A DNA stretch of 64,000 bases, from NCBI GenBank assembly GCA_011037195.1, contig JAAEAF010001559.1, forward strand, positions 62,001 through 126,000. The letters run 5' to 3'. The first letter of the stretch is position 1. The number at the start of each line of letters is the position of its first letter. Shown piece by piece: positions 33,666 to 45,417 of this stretch. The stretch is from Triatoma infestans (Eukaryota; Arthropoda; Insecta; Hemiptera; Reduviidae). The notes beneath the pieces were generated by a model that had not been told where the DNA came from, did no database searches, and saw only the letters and a list, made by a program, of their open reading frames with translations. A program made the translations under genes and the position numbers.

Positions 33666-34640
33666 TGTTTTCCCCCAAAAAATATTTTAAATGGAAGTGA
33701 TAGGTTTATGTAATATCTGGTATAGGTTATCTATGACATACCAAACTCTAAAGGAAATCGTTGTAGCCAATTTTTAAAAAAATCCCAAATACCATTCTGA
33801 AGTATTGCAGCGCTTCTAGTTAAATTTTGCTCCAAATATGAAATTTTAGCAACGCTTCACAATGTACACTAATATTAGATATTGTATTGAAATGTATTTT
33901 AATGGAAAGCTTCCTAAAGGAAATACTTGCTAACCTTACAGCACCCCTAGAAATTCATTCAAAAATCCTGAAAACTATTTCAAATAACAGATAATCTTAA
34001 TGTGTGTTATGTAATAGTTAATATACATAGTTTTAAGAAAATGGGTGAAGCAATGGTTTCGAGAAAATGGTGAATATTGGAAAAAAGCTATTATTCAATT
34101 AAGGCGTAATTTCCATTGATGTCCAATTTTTTTTGCCCCAAAAAACGGTAGTTTTTCTCATCTATGATTTCATCCATCGTAATAGTAGAAGCATGCTTCA
34201 TTTTGTTGGTTTTGACCCATTTTCATATTCTCTCCAATTGTCAAAGGTAGGCTATCAATCAAGTCTAGCATTGCGGACCCAACCAAATACATTAAACATT
34301 TGTATTTTAAATACTGATTTCCCCTTACTTAGAATGAAAATTCTTAGAGGAGGTTGAGTAAAAATTTGTTGTTTAATCTAGTAGCCAATACGAGCGTGCC
34401 AGTCGCATTGGATGTCTCAGTGCTTTGTACATAGTGGCGCTCCCCTGCGATAGGGATAAGAAATATGATATACGTGTGATAAAGAAGTAGGTATTATCAT
34501 TCCACACATGGATGACTTAAGGGTACTTTGAGTATGAAAAAAAAAAATTTTTTAGCGAAAGATCAGTAAATGTATGTGATAAATACATGTACGAGTATAT
34601 ATAAAATAAGCGCAGGAAACTAGTAGTAATTAATTTCGTT
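33666..34640 (-). repeat. Diverged D1 fragments
   Basis: Reverse D1 words such as AATGGAAGTGATAGGTTTAT (33690-33709) and TTCAAATAACAGATAATC occur, with long diverged intervals. Frames here, including 74 codons at 34133-34357, show no domain. Confidence 0.45.
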
Positions 34641-34649
34641 TACATACAA

Positions 34650-34674
34650 CCACCCCCACCCCCACCCCACCCCC
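34650..34674 (-). other. G-quadruplex-forming tract
   Basis: The plus strand holds four C runs of 4-5 bases separated by single A. On the minus strand this gives four G runs with one-base loops, a textbook quadruplex motif, in otherwise AT-rich DNA. Confidence 0.75.
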
Positions 34675-36295
34675 GCATATATGGTGCGAAAAATGTTGTA
34701 AATTTTATTTGATAAACAATTTTCTCGATAAACAAAAAACAATCAAGTTATTTTTGAGTGATATTAAAACTAAATGGAATAAAAATTCAGTTTGGCGGAA
34801 AAATCGGAAATGGTCCCAAAATAATTATTGTGATATTTTACAAAATTTTCAGGGAAAAAAATGAACTTATTGAAATTTATTCAAAATTAAATTCTAAATT
34901 AATTGGGTCATGTACTTTTTTACCATGAATGCAATATTAATGTAGGTACTAACGCAGTAGTGCTTTTTTAAGTCTCTTATAGAACAATTTTCTAGATAAT
35001 AAGCATATAATTCATCTTAAATTAATTATCGTTGATTAAAATATTAATAAGAAAGTTCCTAGTGTTTAATTTTGTATAACTTCATTTCATAAACTTCATA
35101 TTTCTTGGTGCTGATAGTTTTTTAAGAAATTATCCTTTGTTAAAATCAATAATTATTTATCAATATCATTAGTGCATCTCAATAATACGTAAAAAGTATT
35201 CTGTAAGTAAGTAACTAGTTACAGAAAGCAGGATGTAACTCTCTGCTAGGCGTGAACTCAAAAGTCTTTATGGACTATCTGAAAAATAATCATATTTGTA
35301 AATATTTTATATTTTTAACATATGCGCAGGCAATACAATCAATGAATAACCAAAAAATGTGCACTTTAAACCATAATAATTAAAAGCTGATAAAAACTAT
35401 TTATCTAGTAAATTACGAGAATGAACACGACCTTGAACACGAACGGAATTAATGTTAATATCTTTCTGATAGAAGGCTAATAATAAAAAACAGTAGAATA
35501 ATTAGTTATCAAGTCGTAACCCAATATCTTCAAAATAATTATCCATTATGGCTAATCTGTGCGCAATGAAGGCAACAAAAAAAATATATAAAAAAAAAAT
35601 AATAATAAATCTCTGTTTCTCTATTGTTTTAAATTAGAGTTTATGAGAAATTTTATTAATAGAAAAATTTTTCTCTTACATTAATAAGAATAAAAAAAAA
35701 AAAAGAAATGTGACGTGAAACGCAGCACAACTTTTTCTCTTGCTGCAAATAACACAATTTTAATTGATACTTTTTCATTTAACTCGAAATTTTTAATAAA
35801 TGTCTTCAACTATACGGTCGGTAGGGCAAGGGAGGGTGAAGCCGTACATTATACACCGCTCGAAAGCGCTATCATTTATCCCAGAAACTTTGTGTAAAAT
35901 TAATTTTATGTTTTTAAATCTTACCTTTCCTAGAAATCACATAAAATCAATTTTCCTAGAAAAACATTTAATACAAGTGACAGGACAATCGTATTCCGCA
36001 TGGGAAGTGGATATTTCAATGGGGAGCTAAACGTTACACCTCCCCAAGAACATTCCAAAAATGAACTCCTTGAAAAATTTTACAAATGAAAGTTGAAAAC
36101 CTTTATATGTTTCAGTAGTTGTAAAGTAATTGTTAGAAAAATGAGAAAATCGAAAAAATAGAAAATAGAATCATTACAGTCGCATTTCCCTGATATTAAA
36201 GAAAGATTAGCCGAGACAGTCCGCCAGATGTTGCTTTGCATTGAGCGGTTGATTATTTCTAAAACCATTCGTGCAAACACAAACTCCGGATTTAT
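34675..36295. other. No gene seen; AT-rich DNA
   Basis: AT-rich with A runs near 35580-35600 and 35692-35705. Reverse D1 words appear at 35940-35985. Frames of 60-76 codons at 35715-36030 overlap each other and match nothing I recognise. Confidence 0.5.
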
Positions 36296-36299
36296 AACA

Positions 36300-36650
36300 T
36301 AGTATTATAAGTGAGTGAAACCTGGATAATAAACCGACGTGACTGCGAGTTTGGGAAAGGAAAATTCTGTGAAGAATATTCGGTCTCTAAGCTGCAAAAC
36401 GGGATATTTGAAAATAAGATGTAATCAGGAATTAAATGAATTATATGCATCACCGGGTCTGGTCGTGGAAATTAAGGGAAAAAGGCTTGACTGGCTAGAA
36501 CACCCTGAATGAAGGGATAGGAATTCAAACGTAAGCAGAAGATAGGCAGATCGAAAAGAAGATGGGTGGAGGAGGTAAGGAAGGAATTGAGAAACCACAA
36601 GGAGTGAGTGGAAGAAGATTACGAAGGAAGCTGTGTCACTAAAAAAAAGT
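36300..36650 (+). pseudogene. LINE ORF2 C-terminal fragment
   Basis: Translation in shifting frames gives segments typical of the C-terminus of LINE reverse transcriptase ORFs: ELNELYASPGLVVEIKGKRL, a LDWLEH segment in place of the usual LRWLGH, then GRSKRRWVEEVRKELRNHKE. This is the region after the RT thumb with the conserved GRPRxRW-like motif. No RT core is present, so the piece is strongly 5'-truncated. Reverse D1 follows at once from 36640. Confidence 0.7.
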
Positions 36651-36790
36651 CGCACTTCCGGATTTTGACGGAACCGTTGTATCAAATGCGATGGTGATCA
36701 GAAAATCAAACTAACTGGAAAATCAAATTTCTACTTCCTGTGATTTTTCGTTCTCTAAGATTTTTTTTTTAGTTCGCACAAAACACACAA

Positions 36791-36822
<32 letters not shown>

Positions 36823-37420
36823 ACCATTCGCTAAATTTTTTTCATGTCTAATTTTAGGCATCTTCAAAAACACGTAGTTCCGGGGAACACTTAATATTGT
36901 ATGTTTAATAAGATTGCAATTTTTTTCTCTAAACTATTGTATTTAAATAGATTCCAAATTTAAAAATGCATAAATATGAAAATTTAAAGTTCGCAGTTTA
37001 AACTTCCAGTATTATACATGTATGGCGCGCGCCTGACGGTCTTGTGACGTTTATGTAGCCCTTTTATTTTACCTTATATTTTTGAAATAAATTAATAAAA
37101 TTTTTAAAAAAGTAAAAATTTGATATGAAAAGTTATACAACTTTCTCTTACTGATATTCACTCGTAGATGAATTTCTCATCTTCCCAAAAATTGCCAAAT
37201 TGTTTTCTAAACCTGGAACTTTTGCAATACAGTGAAACGAAGGAAGCGAACAAAATAAAGAAATGACACATCGCAAGAAAAACTTGTGTTAAAAAGCGCT
37301 CAGTAAAATCAAAATTATTTTTCCCCGAAAATCGAAAATAAAAGTCGTGAAGTTTTAAGTGTAAGTGTAATCAAGTTCTAAAGAAAAGCCCTTGGAAATT
37401 TTTTCGTTAAAAAGGCTGGA
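36640..37420 (-). repeat. Dispersed repeat D1 (reverse) with (CA)n
   Basis: GTCGCACTTCCGGATTTTGA at about 36649-36668, then AAATCAAACTAACTGG, a (CA)n run at about 36786-36818 followed by ACACACCATTCGCTAAATTT, and ACACGTAGTTCCGGGGAACA. The D1 end segment TATACAACTTTCTCTTACTG is at 37125-37144. Confidence 0.7.
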
Positions 37421-37519
37421 AATTTGTTTTTAAAAACTATTCAATCAGTTTCAACATGCCGGTCCAAGAAGTGATTACTACATGAGTCATGTTCGAGAAA
37501 AAGTAGAAAATCCATTCAA

Positions 37520-37800
37520 ACAACCGGTAAACTGTTTTTCTTCAAACTCATTGCGCCTTTGAAGGCGGGTGCACTGTCCTGGTGAAAGAGTATTTTTTTT
37601 CTTTTGCAAAGCAGGTCTTTTCTCTCTAATTTTTTAGCTGGTGAAGAAGATGTGCGTAGTATTCCCCATTAATTGTTTGACCTATTGCCTGATAGTCTTT
37701 AAAAGAATCCTTTTAGAATCCCAAAAAACACTTTGCTTGCTTCGGTGCAGAGCCACCGGCTTCTATCCACTGCTTCGACTGTTGTTTCACCTTGCGCTAT
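37520..37800 (-). pseudogene. mariner-family transposase fragment
   Basis: Minus-strand translation gives mariner landmarks: KQQSKQWIEAGG, then TINGEYYAHLLHQLK, then after a frameshift KKKILFHQDSAPA, in which the D is the second catalytic aspartate of the DD34D triad. The final catalytic D and the N-terminal helix-turn-helix are absent. Usual length is about 345 residues; about 90 are recognisable. No TIRs could be assigned. Confidence 0.8.
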
Positions 37801-37829
37801 TAGGGTATGTACACAGTTTCTAAAAACCA

Positions 37830-40800
37830 CTTTTTCATACTTATGAGCCCCAAAAATATATAATTTCGAACTAAACTCAGTTTTGAAAATTTGACATATT
37901 CCATACTTCTATTTACAACAAGCAATAAGAGAAAGTATTAATAAATTAGTTAATATAAAATTGATTTAATTTTGATTCTAAGCATTTCTGTATTATTAAG
38001 ATAATATTAAAAGTTATTTTCGTCCTCAAATCTATTCCCTTCGAATCTGTCATGTTTCTCATTTCTGTTTATTCATTAGTTTATCTTTGATATTCTCTAA
38101 TTTTATTAAAAGAAAAACTGTAGACATAACATAGTGTATTATGTAGACATAATAAATTTAAAAAATACTTTAATTTCATACCCAATTAATTTAAACATTT
38201 TCAATAGCATATTTTAAAAATTATTGATTAATAATATTTAGGTAAATATCTTTAATCATAACACTATTTTATAACTGATGTCTTTGGAATTCTTTCTTCT
38301 AACTGATCGTATTTATTCTTTCAATTTTATTTACGGAACAGTTGAAGAAAGAAAATAAAGATTAAGTGAAAAAAATAGGAGTTATGTTTAATTGAATACA
38401 TTATTTATTGACTATGACGTCGATATGTTTTTTTCAGTCGACGTCATTAGAAAAAAAGTCAACAAAATTTTACTCATAGAAATACACATATACAAATATA
38501 TTCAAGAATTTTTAGACAGGTACAATTGAAACATAAAATTTTTTAACATAATGTTTTTTTTTTTTTTTTGTGTAATACCCCCTTTCAAAAAAGTAATAGT
38601 AATAACCTAATCTGTAACCCTTTTGCTGCAAGACCTGCCATTTATTGAAGTGCTACTGGCCATGTTGCCTTTCTGCTTGCAAACCGACCTTGTATGGATT
38701 CCACGCCATTGGATACGTTCGCATCCACATGCCTTATAAAGCCATTACATTTAATTTATTAAAATACATGGAGTTGCCTTATAAATATACATTTGCAAAT
38801 AGAGATGGTAGAAGAACAAAAACTAAATTTTCTTCGCCAACGTTTCCGAGAAAGTTTTCCGATTTAAACTAAAAATATTAGTAATTTTTATTTTCTCTTA
38901 CTGTTGAGGAAGTATTGCGAATCGTGTCAAATTTTCTATTTAGTATCAAGACGATAGGTTGATTATAAAAATTGGGCGGATTACTTTGTGATGTTATATT
39001 TTACAGTTTGTGGAAAGTAATTATTGACGTAAATTAACACAGCGTAACAATGGCGAAGAAACTTTAATATTGTCTAACCTAAGAATAATATCTCCAAAAT
39101 AAAGAAGGAGAAAACCATTTTTATTAGTCTGATGATGCCTAAACTATTTATAGTAAAATACAAAATAAAACAAATATAATTTCTGCAACCAATAAGTTCT
39201 TCGGATTGAAATCTTTTGAACTTGAGTTTCCCACGGATATATATATATTTTTTTAAGGTCTCCTAAATACGAAAAAATGTTTTTCTCCTTTTCCATTTTA
39301 GTAACATGTAAGCAAATATATCCAAATGATTAATTAATGTTGTTGGATGGGCGTGGAAAAACAAAAGGAAATATAATATATACAAATTACATAAATAAGA
39401 TAGGTGGGCAGTTTTTGAGAATGTTCTAACAACGGTTAATATGTTCAACTAGATTAATAAATCTCTGAGATTTATTAAAATAATAAATTTGAATTGTGTG
39501 TTGAGCTAAATATCGGTTATATTAATTATGTTTTGGAATTTTTGTTAAAACAAGAATAAATAAATAGCATATTAAACTCTACTGTGTTCTAATTATCTAA
39601 GAATTTTGGTTTGGTATCAAAAGATGCTAACAAGCATCGTCGCATCCACAAGGAAGGTTTCAATAAAACTGGTCTACCCTAACATATAAAAACAACATTC
39701 TAAGTTTTTTCCTTTTTTTCTTTCGTTACTTAGTCGATAATAATTTCAACGATTTACTTCAAAACCTCGCAAATTGACTACACACATAATGACATCATAT
39801 TTGTTTGAAACACTTTTCTAGGGTTAATGATAAGGAAAGTTCTGGAGGAGATGCAATGTTTTCCAGATTGTACCCAAGTGCATAAGTGCCCCTTTAGTAC
39901 AATGTGTGGTTCTGCCTACCTATCTATAGTATTAGCGTACATTAAGAGCATTGCTAGAAGTATAAGTTTGAAGAGTATCGGTTACTGATAATAAGTTACT
40001 GGAATTTTTGGAGTTATTTCGAAGAAAGCTTCAACGATTTTCTTTAAACTTGGTATGGAAATGGCACAGATATAAAACTACCAAAATTGGAAACGATTTT
40101 CCGAAAATAAGTTATTTTGGACGGATTCGCGTGGAGCTGGTGAAATTTGATTTATCTCTAAATTCCACGAGTAGTTCTTGGTTTGAATAGTGGTGCTGCC
40201 AAGCCGTCTGCAATGTAACGATATTCTTCGTCCTTAAACTTCTTAAATAAGAGTCTACGATATACGGTTCTCCACCAAATAAGGGCAACTATATATATTT
40301 AATAAAAATTCCTGGTTTAATGAAAATTTGATAATATGTAGGAACAGAAAATTCTGTGCATGTTTATAAGAGCTTTGTTTTTCCTTAATTTTCTTCTTTT
40401 TTTCTGAGCAATGGCAGCCATGATTTGCTCACATGGAGTCCATCTCATCTTTATTTATGAGTTTTATCTACCTCAAATATAGGCAATAATAATAGTACCA
40501 AACTACAATGTTTGTTCGGTCCTACGCTGGAGTCAAGTGACATCGAGCTGTACTATGACAGGATGGTGCTCACTGACAAAATAGTGTTGTTGCTACAGGC
40601 CAGATATAGTGCTCTTAAAAAAAAAAAAAATGATGTCCGCCTACTTACTTGATATTACTTTACTAAACACGCAAGGACTTATAAAGTGTATGAGAGAGGA
40701 AAAAATCAAGAAATATGAAAAATCTCAGACGAAATCAAACGGATTTTTAGAACCTGCGAGGTGTAAATGTCTTTCTATTATTCATTTCAACAACTCGCAT

Positions 40801-40852
40801 TCTACCCAGAGCTCTTATATTCAGAATCTGGAAACATTCGATCTGCCCCAAA
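37830..40852. other. No gene seen; AT-rich DNA with D1 fragments
   Basis: D1 words at 38890-38940 (GTTGAGGAAGTATTGCGAAT, CGTGTCAAATTTTC), 39790-39880 and 40020-40100 (CAACGATTTTCTTTAAACTT). A 16-base T run is at about 38554-38569. The 119-codon frame at 40609-40968 runs partly into the LTR-like repeat and starts in an A run; I do not consider it a gene. Confidence 0.5.
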
Positions 40853-41715
40853 ATCTCTATATAGTTGTAATAGGATCCGAATCATTAAAGATTCATAAGA
40901 TCCGAAGAGCGAAGAAGCAGCAAATAAATGAATCAAATATTAGATACTCCTCGTTTAGGCCACACTAGGAAGGGAAAATTCAATTTATATATATATAGAG
41001 TGACAGCAGAACAGTAAGGACAGTTTTACGACAGTTTTTACAAGGTTATATCCAGTCAGCAACCTTTCAATTTCTCAGCCAGTCTGTCTCTTTATTATTC
41101 TCTCGCTACCTAACTTCTAATTTAACTGTAAAGTCCTTGCCGTTTGTATGTTTTATTTATTATACAGTGTTCAGCATATCATCTAGTTTATTTTTAAATT
41201 CAGTCTCTCCAATTCTCTCTCCTTCTCTCATAACTATTATAATCTCCATTATAATCTCTCATAATATTATAATCTCCTTCTCTCTGCCTAGAAATCTTTA
41301 TATTGTTGTAATGGAATCCGAATCATTAAAGTTTCATAGGATCCAAAGAGCGAAGAAGCAGACATCAAATGAATTAAAAGTTAGTTACACCCCTCCTAGG
41401 TCAGACTAGGGAGGGAGAATTCGATTCATATATATATAGGCCGACAGCAGAACTATAGTACTGTTTTACGACAGTTTTTACAAGTGTACATCCAGTCAGC
41501 AACTATCTACTTACTTTCTTTCTATTTACTCAGCCGGTCTGTCTCTTTATTATTCTCTCGCTACCTAACTTCTATTATACTTGTTAAGTCTTTGCAGTTA
41601 ATGTGTTCTATTTATTATACGGTGTTCATCATATCATGTAGTTTATTTCTAATCTCATTCCTAAATTCTGTCTCTCCAAGTCTCTCCTCTCATAACCATT
41701 ATAATTGCCATGCCA
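40853..41715 (+). mobile_element. LTR-like repeat (family L), tandem pair
   Basis: Two direct copies with a period of about 437 bp (about 40853-41285 and 41290-41715). Each has TTGTAATRGRATCCGAATCA, ATCCRAAGAGCGAAGAAGCA, TTTATATATATATAG, a GACAGCAGAAC segment, TTTTACGACAGTTTTTACAA, a CCAGTCAGCAAC segment, CTGTCTCTTTATTATTCTCT, CGCTACCTAACTTCT, and a CT-rich end with CATTATAAT. The pair could be two LTRs with almost no internal part, or a tandem duplication of a solo LTR. Frames of 90-119 codons across it are chance. Confidence 0.7.
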
Positions 41716-42817
41716 TGGTTATTATATTGATACTACCAGGATTATCTGCAAGTTTTTTGGACCACTAATTCTGGAAGTTGGAAGTGCTTGGTCTCAACAA
41801 AAACTGAGATTTTAAACAGAATTTATAGTAAAACTAACGCGAGACAAATCTGTATTTTGATATATGTAGTGCCAAGCCATATTTTGGAAGCCCAAAAAAA
41901 GTGAAGCAAGAAGAAATAAATAATAATAATTACTTTTTTAATCATATTAAATAACAAAATCTGTTTCAAATAGAAAAATTTCAATTCATAGTCCAGATAC
42001 TATATTTTTTTTTTATTCAGAGATAGTAAGGTCAAATGGATTGTGAAACAAAAATCCCAGACTTTTCCATAAATGAATACAAATTTTAATTTATTCCAAT
42101 AAATAAATAGTTCCTTCATAAAGCTTTACATTCTGTTTACTTTTGTTGAAATTGCAATATTATCGTCGTACAATTTATTGAAAAACAACTTATTGGAAAA
42201 ACCAAAGGTCACAGCTTCTCCCGAAACCCTTCAATTTTCCCGGGAATCAAATAAAAAAAAAGTGTAGTGCGCAGGATTTTTTTTTTTTTTTACAATATAG
42301 CCAAAAGCCATTTAATAATGAAAATATGTTTGACGAAGTACTCTTAGTTAAAAAAATTTGAAATGAAACTTGTCGGATATTCTGATTGTTATCTTTCAAA
42401 TGATATATCAGATATTAATATTCTTTCATTTATTTGCCGATTTTGCATTATATTGATTGCACATACAAGATGAAAAGAAGAGAGCGGACAGAGACAGAAA
42501 GAAAGGGGTGGAAAGCAGTTTCTTCAAACTAGTTTTCCCTTGACATCTAAACATGTGTTCATCAGAGAAAAAAACAATCAATTGCCATGATCTGCTGCTT
42601 TTTAATTCCGTAAATAAAGTAAAATCTGAAATAGTTTGTACTATTGTGGAAGTGGTTAAGGGAGGTCTGCCAGAATTGGGCGAGGGTCAACTGGGTGATA
42701 GCAATGTAGAAGAAAGTTATTTCGGCGACCTTTATTTATTTGACAGAATAATAACGTTATTTGCGTTATTAGACATACGATGTAGTGTTATTTATTTATT
42801 TGTATAAATATTGGCAT
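41716..42817. other. No gene seen; AT-rich DNA
   Basis: AT-rich intergenic sequence. A frame of 84 codons at 42553-42807 has no recognisable motif. Poly(T) and poly(A) runs near 42005 and 42250-42290. Confidence 0.5.
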
Positions 42818-42859
<42 letters not shown>

Positions 42860-42860
42860 A
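42818..42860 (+). repeat. (TA)n(GA)n microsatellite
   Basis: A TA run of about 8 units runs directly into a GA run of about 12 units. The next 250 bp (42870-43110) are unrecognised. Confidence 0.9.
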
Positions 42861-43112
42861 AATGTAAACAAAAATACAAATGAAGAGCAACGACTGGTAG
42901 CAAGGGATGGTTCGACTGGTGAACTCTAGTTCCAACAGCAGTTTAGCTAGCTAACTAATGGCTACAAGTTTAGCAAGAGAACTTTCGGGCTAGTAAAAAG
43001 GCTTCTTGACAGAGAGATGAGTGATACAGTTGAACTTATTGATTTCTTAGAAGTTGTTGCTGCTTGCAATTCTTTTGAGACTTACTTGTAGACTATTCGG
43101 TAATACTGTTGA

Positions 43113-43260
43113 ATATGTGAATGGGTCAGTAATGCTGGATAACATTTGGGATTTTATGATTCCTGATCGGTTTCGGATTATCATCCATCATCAGAATAAG
43201 GCTATCAAATTCGTGTAGATAGTTAACTTCAATTTTATGTTTCTGTCACGCACTACTCTT
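43113..43260 (-). mobile_element. Ribozyme-bearing family B, partial copy 1
   Basis: Half of a family B palindrome. It shares GTCAGTAATGCTGGATAACA at the outer flank, ATTCCTGATCGGTTTCGGAT, and ATAGTTAACTTCAATTTTAT with the copies at 51925 and 54976. The second, inverted half is missing. Confidence 0.65.
43164..43194 (-). ncRNA. Hammerhead-like ribozyme motif (family B, copy 1)
   Basis: Minus strand: CTGATGA (43194-43188), an extra T, helix II GGAT/ATCC with a four-base GATA loop, GAAA, then CCGATC. Core positions are complete. Helix III is reduced to the near-palindrome ACCGAT. Helix I pairing is not clear. Confidence 0.55.
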
Positions 43261-43639
43261 GCTGGTTATAGTATGCTGGAGGTTTCCTTGTAATCCGCTA
43301 ATAATATGAATTACAATAATGTGAATGTTATAACTTCCCGGATACCATCCTTATTCATGCCTTACTCTGATGTTGGATAGAATCTTATTTTATACTCGGT
43401 AATTTTAGTAGGCATCTAATGCTACTTGCTTTGAATGTTAAAAAACCTTCTAGATCGCTTCTTGTTAGACTCTTCAAATACTTGCTTTTGTATTACATAC
43501 ATAAACTCTGAAACTACTGAGCTAAAATATGATTTTTGATAGTTCTTGTAGAGTGAAAGGCTTAACATTTTAGGTGGAAGCTTGATACTTGAAGTTTAAA
43601 GCTCATTCTTCCGACTTTAACCACTTTTATCTGTTCTTT

Positions 43640-43880
43640 TTCTCTCTCTACAGGTTTTCACATTTTTCTTAAAAACAGCTCCAACGATTTTCAATAAACT
43701 TTGTATACTATCTACACATATAAATGCCTATAATCTTTATTATAAACATTTTTCTAGGAAAATTGATTATTTAGGGCGGGAGGTTCTGGGGGAATAGTAA
43801 CGTTAAGCCTTTACTTATTTTACTTACTTTACTTATATTCCTCTAAAGTATCACATCAATATAATGTATGGGTTCTGCTT
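43640..43880 (+). repeat. Dispersed repeat D1, partial
   Basis: Forward D1 words: CTCCAACGATTTTCAATAAA, TTTGTATACTATCTACAC, AAACATTTTTCTAGGAAAAT, then GGGGGAATAGTAACGTTAAG. The 5' and core parts are missing. Confidence 0.65.
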
Positions 43881-43912
43881 GCTACATATAGATGATAGAT
43901 AATAATACTTTA

Positions 43913-44548
43913 GTTGTTGTGGTGGTTGGTTTCGCAAAGCTGGAAAGCATCAGAGACATTTTCCGTGGTAGCCTGCTTCATTTTGTGGTCATCTACCGGT
44001 TTTGAGCGTTCGCCCATCATTAGGATGCGTTTTTCAGACAGTGTGACAACACAGACTTGCACAGAGCAAATTCAGTTTACACACTGATTTGTGTTTTTAA
44101 TTGTATTTAAAACTAAACTCTTAAACTAGGTCAAGGGGTATGGTGATGGTAACTGGGTGGAAAAAACACGTGTTTGGGTTGTTAAAGGGACCAATTTTCC
44201 TGAAATGGAAACAACATGTGGGGGTCTAATTTTTATCTCCCTCCAATCTCCCTCCAACAACAGAGTTTAAAAATTAGACACCCCGGTTTGTTTCCATTTT
44301 AAGGAAAATTTGTCCTTTAATAACCGAAACACGTGTTTTTTCCCATCCAGTTACCATCACCATACCTCTTGACCTAGTTTAAGTGTTTAGTTTTAAATAC
44401 AATTAAAAACACCTGTTAGTGTGTAAACTGAATTTGCTCTGTGCAAGTCTGTGTTGTCACTCTGTCAAAAAAACGCATCCTGAAGATGGGCGAACGCCCG
44501 AAACAGGTCGATGACCACAAAATGAAGCAGGGTACCACGGAAAATGTC
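43913..44548. mobile_element. Palindromic ribozyme-bearing element, family A copy 2
   Basis: A 594-bp near-perfect palindrome (43955-44548, centre near 44252), with 42 bp of extra family sequence at the left. Arms share GACATTTTCCGTGG, GCCTGCTTCATTTTGTGGTC, a TTTAATTGTATTTAAAACTA segment, ACTAGGTCAAGGGGTATGGT and AAACACGTGTTT. Opposite-strand hammerhead-like motifs sit at 43990-44027 (decayed) and 44476-44513 (well kept). It borders the LINE RT fragment that starts at about 44570. A transcript would fold into a hairpin of nearly 300 bp. Confidence 0.8.
44476..44513 (+). ncRNA. Hammerhead-like ribozyme motif (family A, copy 2 right)
   Basis: CATC at 44476-44479, CTGAAGA at 44480-44486, an extra T, helix II GGGC/GCCC perfectly paired with a GAAC loop, GAAA at 44500-44503, CAGG, TC, and GATG at 44510-44513 pairing with CATC. 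Core residues fit the CUGANGA...GAAA consensus. The partner at 43990-44027 has lost a core G (CTAATGA) and the G of GAAA, so only one side could be active. Confidence 0.6.
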
Positions 44549-44575
44549 TTTAATAATATTTTATTTTAAGAAAGA

Positions 44576-45395
44576 TTACAATACAAAAAATAAATGTATA
44601 AGTATTACATAGCAATGGAATAGATCTATTAGTAGGTATACAGCATGGAATAGATTCGTTATTAGTGGAACCAAGTCTTGACATATAAAATCTGACCAAA
44701 TACGGTTGAGGGCAAATTTAGAGGAAGAAACGTTTTGTCCCAAATGAGGAGTTAATCGAGAAGTCAGTGTAACACCAAGGTACTTATAGTCATTAACTAC
44801 TTCAAGAGGGAAACCATTTTTCTCTAGAAGCCAGTTTGCCACCCCTTTTAAAAACCATTACCTTAGACTTGTTCAAATTGATAGTTAGGTTCCACTGGTC
44901 AAAATAATCCACTAGAATGTTTATGTTCCACTGCAGACTAGAAGCATTATCAGAAACAAACACATCAGCGTACATAAATACCTTGATTATTGTACCGCCA
45001 ACTCCAACACCTGATTCCAAACACGACGACAGATTATCTAAAAAAAAAAAAAAAAATGGAGAAAAGAAGAGGACTAAGTATACACCCGTGCCTAACACCC
45101 GAACGCACCTGAAACCAGTTGGAAATCCGCTCCCTACCTGTAACTGCTGAATCCGAATCATTATATAATGATTTAATAATATTAATACATTTAGAAGAAA
45201 CACCGAGATTATACAGTTTGAGTATTAAAGCCCTTCTGTCAACTCGGTCAACCGCAGCCTTGAAATCGATAAAAAACAAAACAATTTTTGCCCACTTCGC
45301 ATTAGCCTTAGATTAACTAGGTTTATTAATACAAACAAATTGTCCACAGTGGAGTAGCCAGGACGGAATCCAGCTTGGGACTCTCTAAGTAAATT
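44576..45395 (-). pseudogene. LINE reverse transcriptase fragment
   Basis: Minus-strand translation in shifting frames shows RT motifs in order: ESQAGFRPGYSTVDNL (motif 1) near 45380, FFIDFKAAVDRVDRRALI, then SGVRHGCILSPLLFSIF (normally GVRQGCxLSP), then MYADVFVSDNASS where the catalytic YADD has become YADV, then NLNKSKVMVFKRGG and DYKYLGVTLTSRL. An A run of 17 bases at about 45041-45057 breaks the frame. About 270 of 1,000 or more ORF2 residues remain; endonuclease and C-terminus are gone. Clade uncertain. Confidence 0.85.
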
Positions 45396-45417
45396 ATAAT
45401 ATTAAAATACATTGTGT

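Noticed and set aside
40609..40968. 119-codon plus-strand frame as a gene
   Set aside because: It starts in an A run and its second half is the LTR-like repeat, whose second copy does not keep the frame.
42553..42807. 84-codon plus-strand frame with acidic central part
   Set aside because: No recognisable motif, no second copy, and it ends in AT-rich low-complexity sequence.
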